5,577 nucleotides of DNA from Chloroflexota bacterium (GTDB lineage Bacteria; Chloroflexota; Anaerolineae; B4-G1). Location of the stretch: assembly GCA_011046405.1 (NCBI GenBank), contig DSAR01000245.1, positions 1-5,577 on the forward strand, given 5' to 3'. This document shows positions 5,429 through 5,577 of this stretch, one piece after another (position 1 is the first letter of the stretch; the number at the start of each line of letters is the position of its first letter). The notes under the pieces were generated by a model. That model had not been told where the DNA came from and searched no databases. It worked only from the letters and a program-made list of their open reading frames with translations. A program made the position numbers and the translations under genes.

Positions 5429-5577
5429 CGGTTCTTTGGGATTTCGCATGGCCGCGGTGAGAGATTAGCCACGAATCCTTCGACTACGCTCAGGACAGGT
5501 TTGCACGAATTAACACGAAAAACCCAAAATTAGTGACAATTCGTGTAATTCGTGGCGAAAAGTTGACCACTTGCTAA
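5429..5577. repeat. Dispersed ~150-bp palindromic repeat, copy B (reaches the window edge)
   Basis: Same orientation as copy A, whose first base lies 1207 bp to the left; five substitutions and one gap separate them. Its arms are the cleaner pair: CACGAATTAACACGAA (5504-5519) faces TTCGTGTAATTCGTGGC (5540-5556) with one bulged base. It carries the same nested insert. Similarity to copy A runs up to the last base of the window, so its true right end is unknown. Confidence 0.85.
5477..5503. mobile_element. 27-bp nested insert in repeat copy B, flanked by 7-bp direct repeats
   Basis: Identical to the insert in copy A, with CACGAAT at 5470-5476 and 5504-5510. Presence at the same internal position in both copies means the insertion came before the duplication that produced A and B. 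Confidence 0.6.

Noticed and set aside
4222..5577. Composite transposon
   Set aside because: No transposase or integrase frame lies in or beside the repeats. Only non-autonomous repeats in direct orientation are visible.

Overview
The window looks like chromosomal DNA of a Gram-positive-like, probably thermophilic or soil/sludge bacterium, and Chloroflexota (Anaerolineae-like) is my best guess. The grounds are GC-rich coding sequence, Pro/Thr-rich linkers next to a TolB-type propeller, a membrane-anchored alpha-2-macroglobulin, a THEP1-type NTPase and short interspersed repeats of the cacgaat/attcgtg kind. This assignment is inference from protein style; no marker gene is present.

Layout. 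All four substantial genes lie on the minus strand, so they are read from right to left. (1) 5173-4451: a 240-residue tandem thioredoxin, with a redox-dead first domain and a canonical CGPC second domain. (2) 4175-1977: a single-pass membrane protein with a six-bladed WD40/PD40-like (TolB-type) propeller and a C-terminal domain that carries what looks like a mutated peptidase-M15 zinc signature. (3) 1974-1399: a THEP1-type P-loop NTPase, two bases behind gene 2 and probably translationally coupled to it. (4) 1293 to the left edge: the first 431 codons of a membrane-anchored alpha-2-macroglobulin with clear MG2/MG3/MG4 signatures. Gene 4 has no stop inside the window, and long spurious reading frames on the opposite strand cover it.

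The 275-bp gap between genes 1 and 2 is almost entirely repeat DNA: a 150-bp element (copy A), a partial copy (C) and a perfect 16-bp inverted repeat around both. A second near-identical copy (B) runs into the right edge in the same orientation, so the thioredoxin gene and its promoter sit between direct repeats 1207 bp apart. Inside copies A and B a 27-bp sequence interrupts an otherwise long hairpin and is flanked by a 7-bp direct repeat, as expected of a nested insertion.

Regulation is concentrated at 5190-5330. Two divergent sigma70-type promoters overlap at their -35 hexamers. The leftward one drives the thioredoxin gene through an almost G-free leader made of seven 8-bp units. The rightward one has perfect consensus hexamers and leads, after about 19 bases and a Shine-Dalgarno, to a 31-codon ORF that ends 12 bp before copy B.

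Taken together, genes 2 and 4 are predicted to be exported and membrane anchored, gene 3 is cytosolic, and gene 1 has no signal peptide and is cytosolic. They share a direction, but only genes 2 and 3 are tightly linked. A common pathway is not demonstrated by the sequence.
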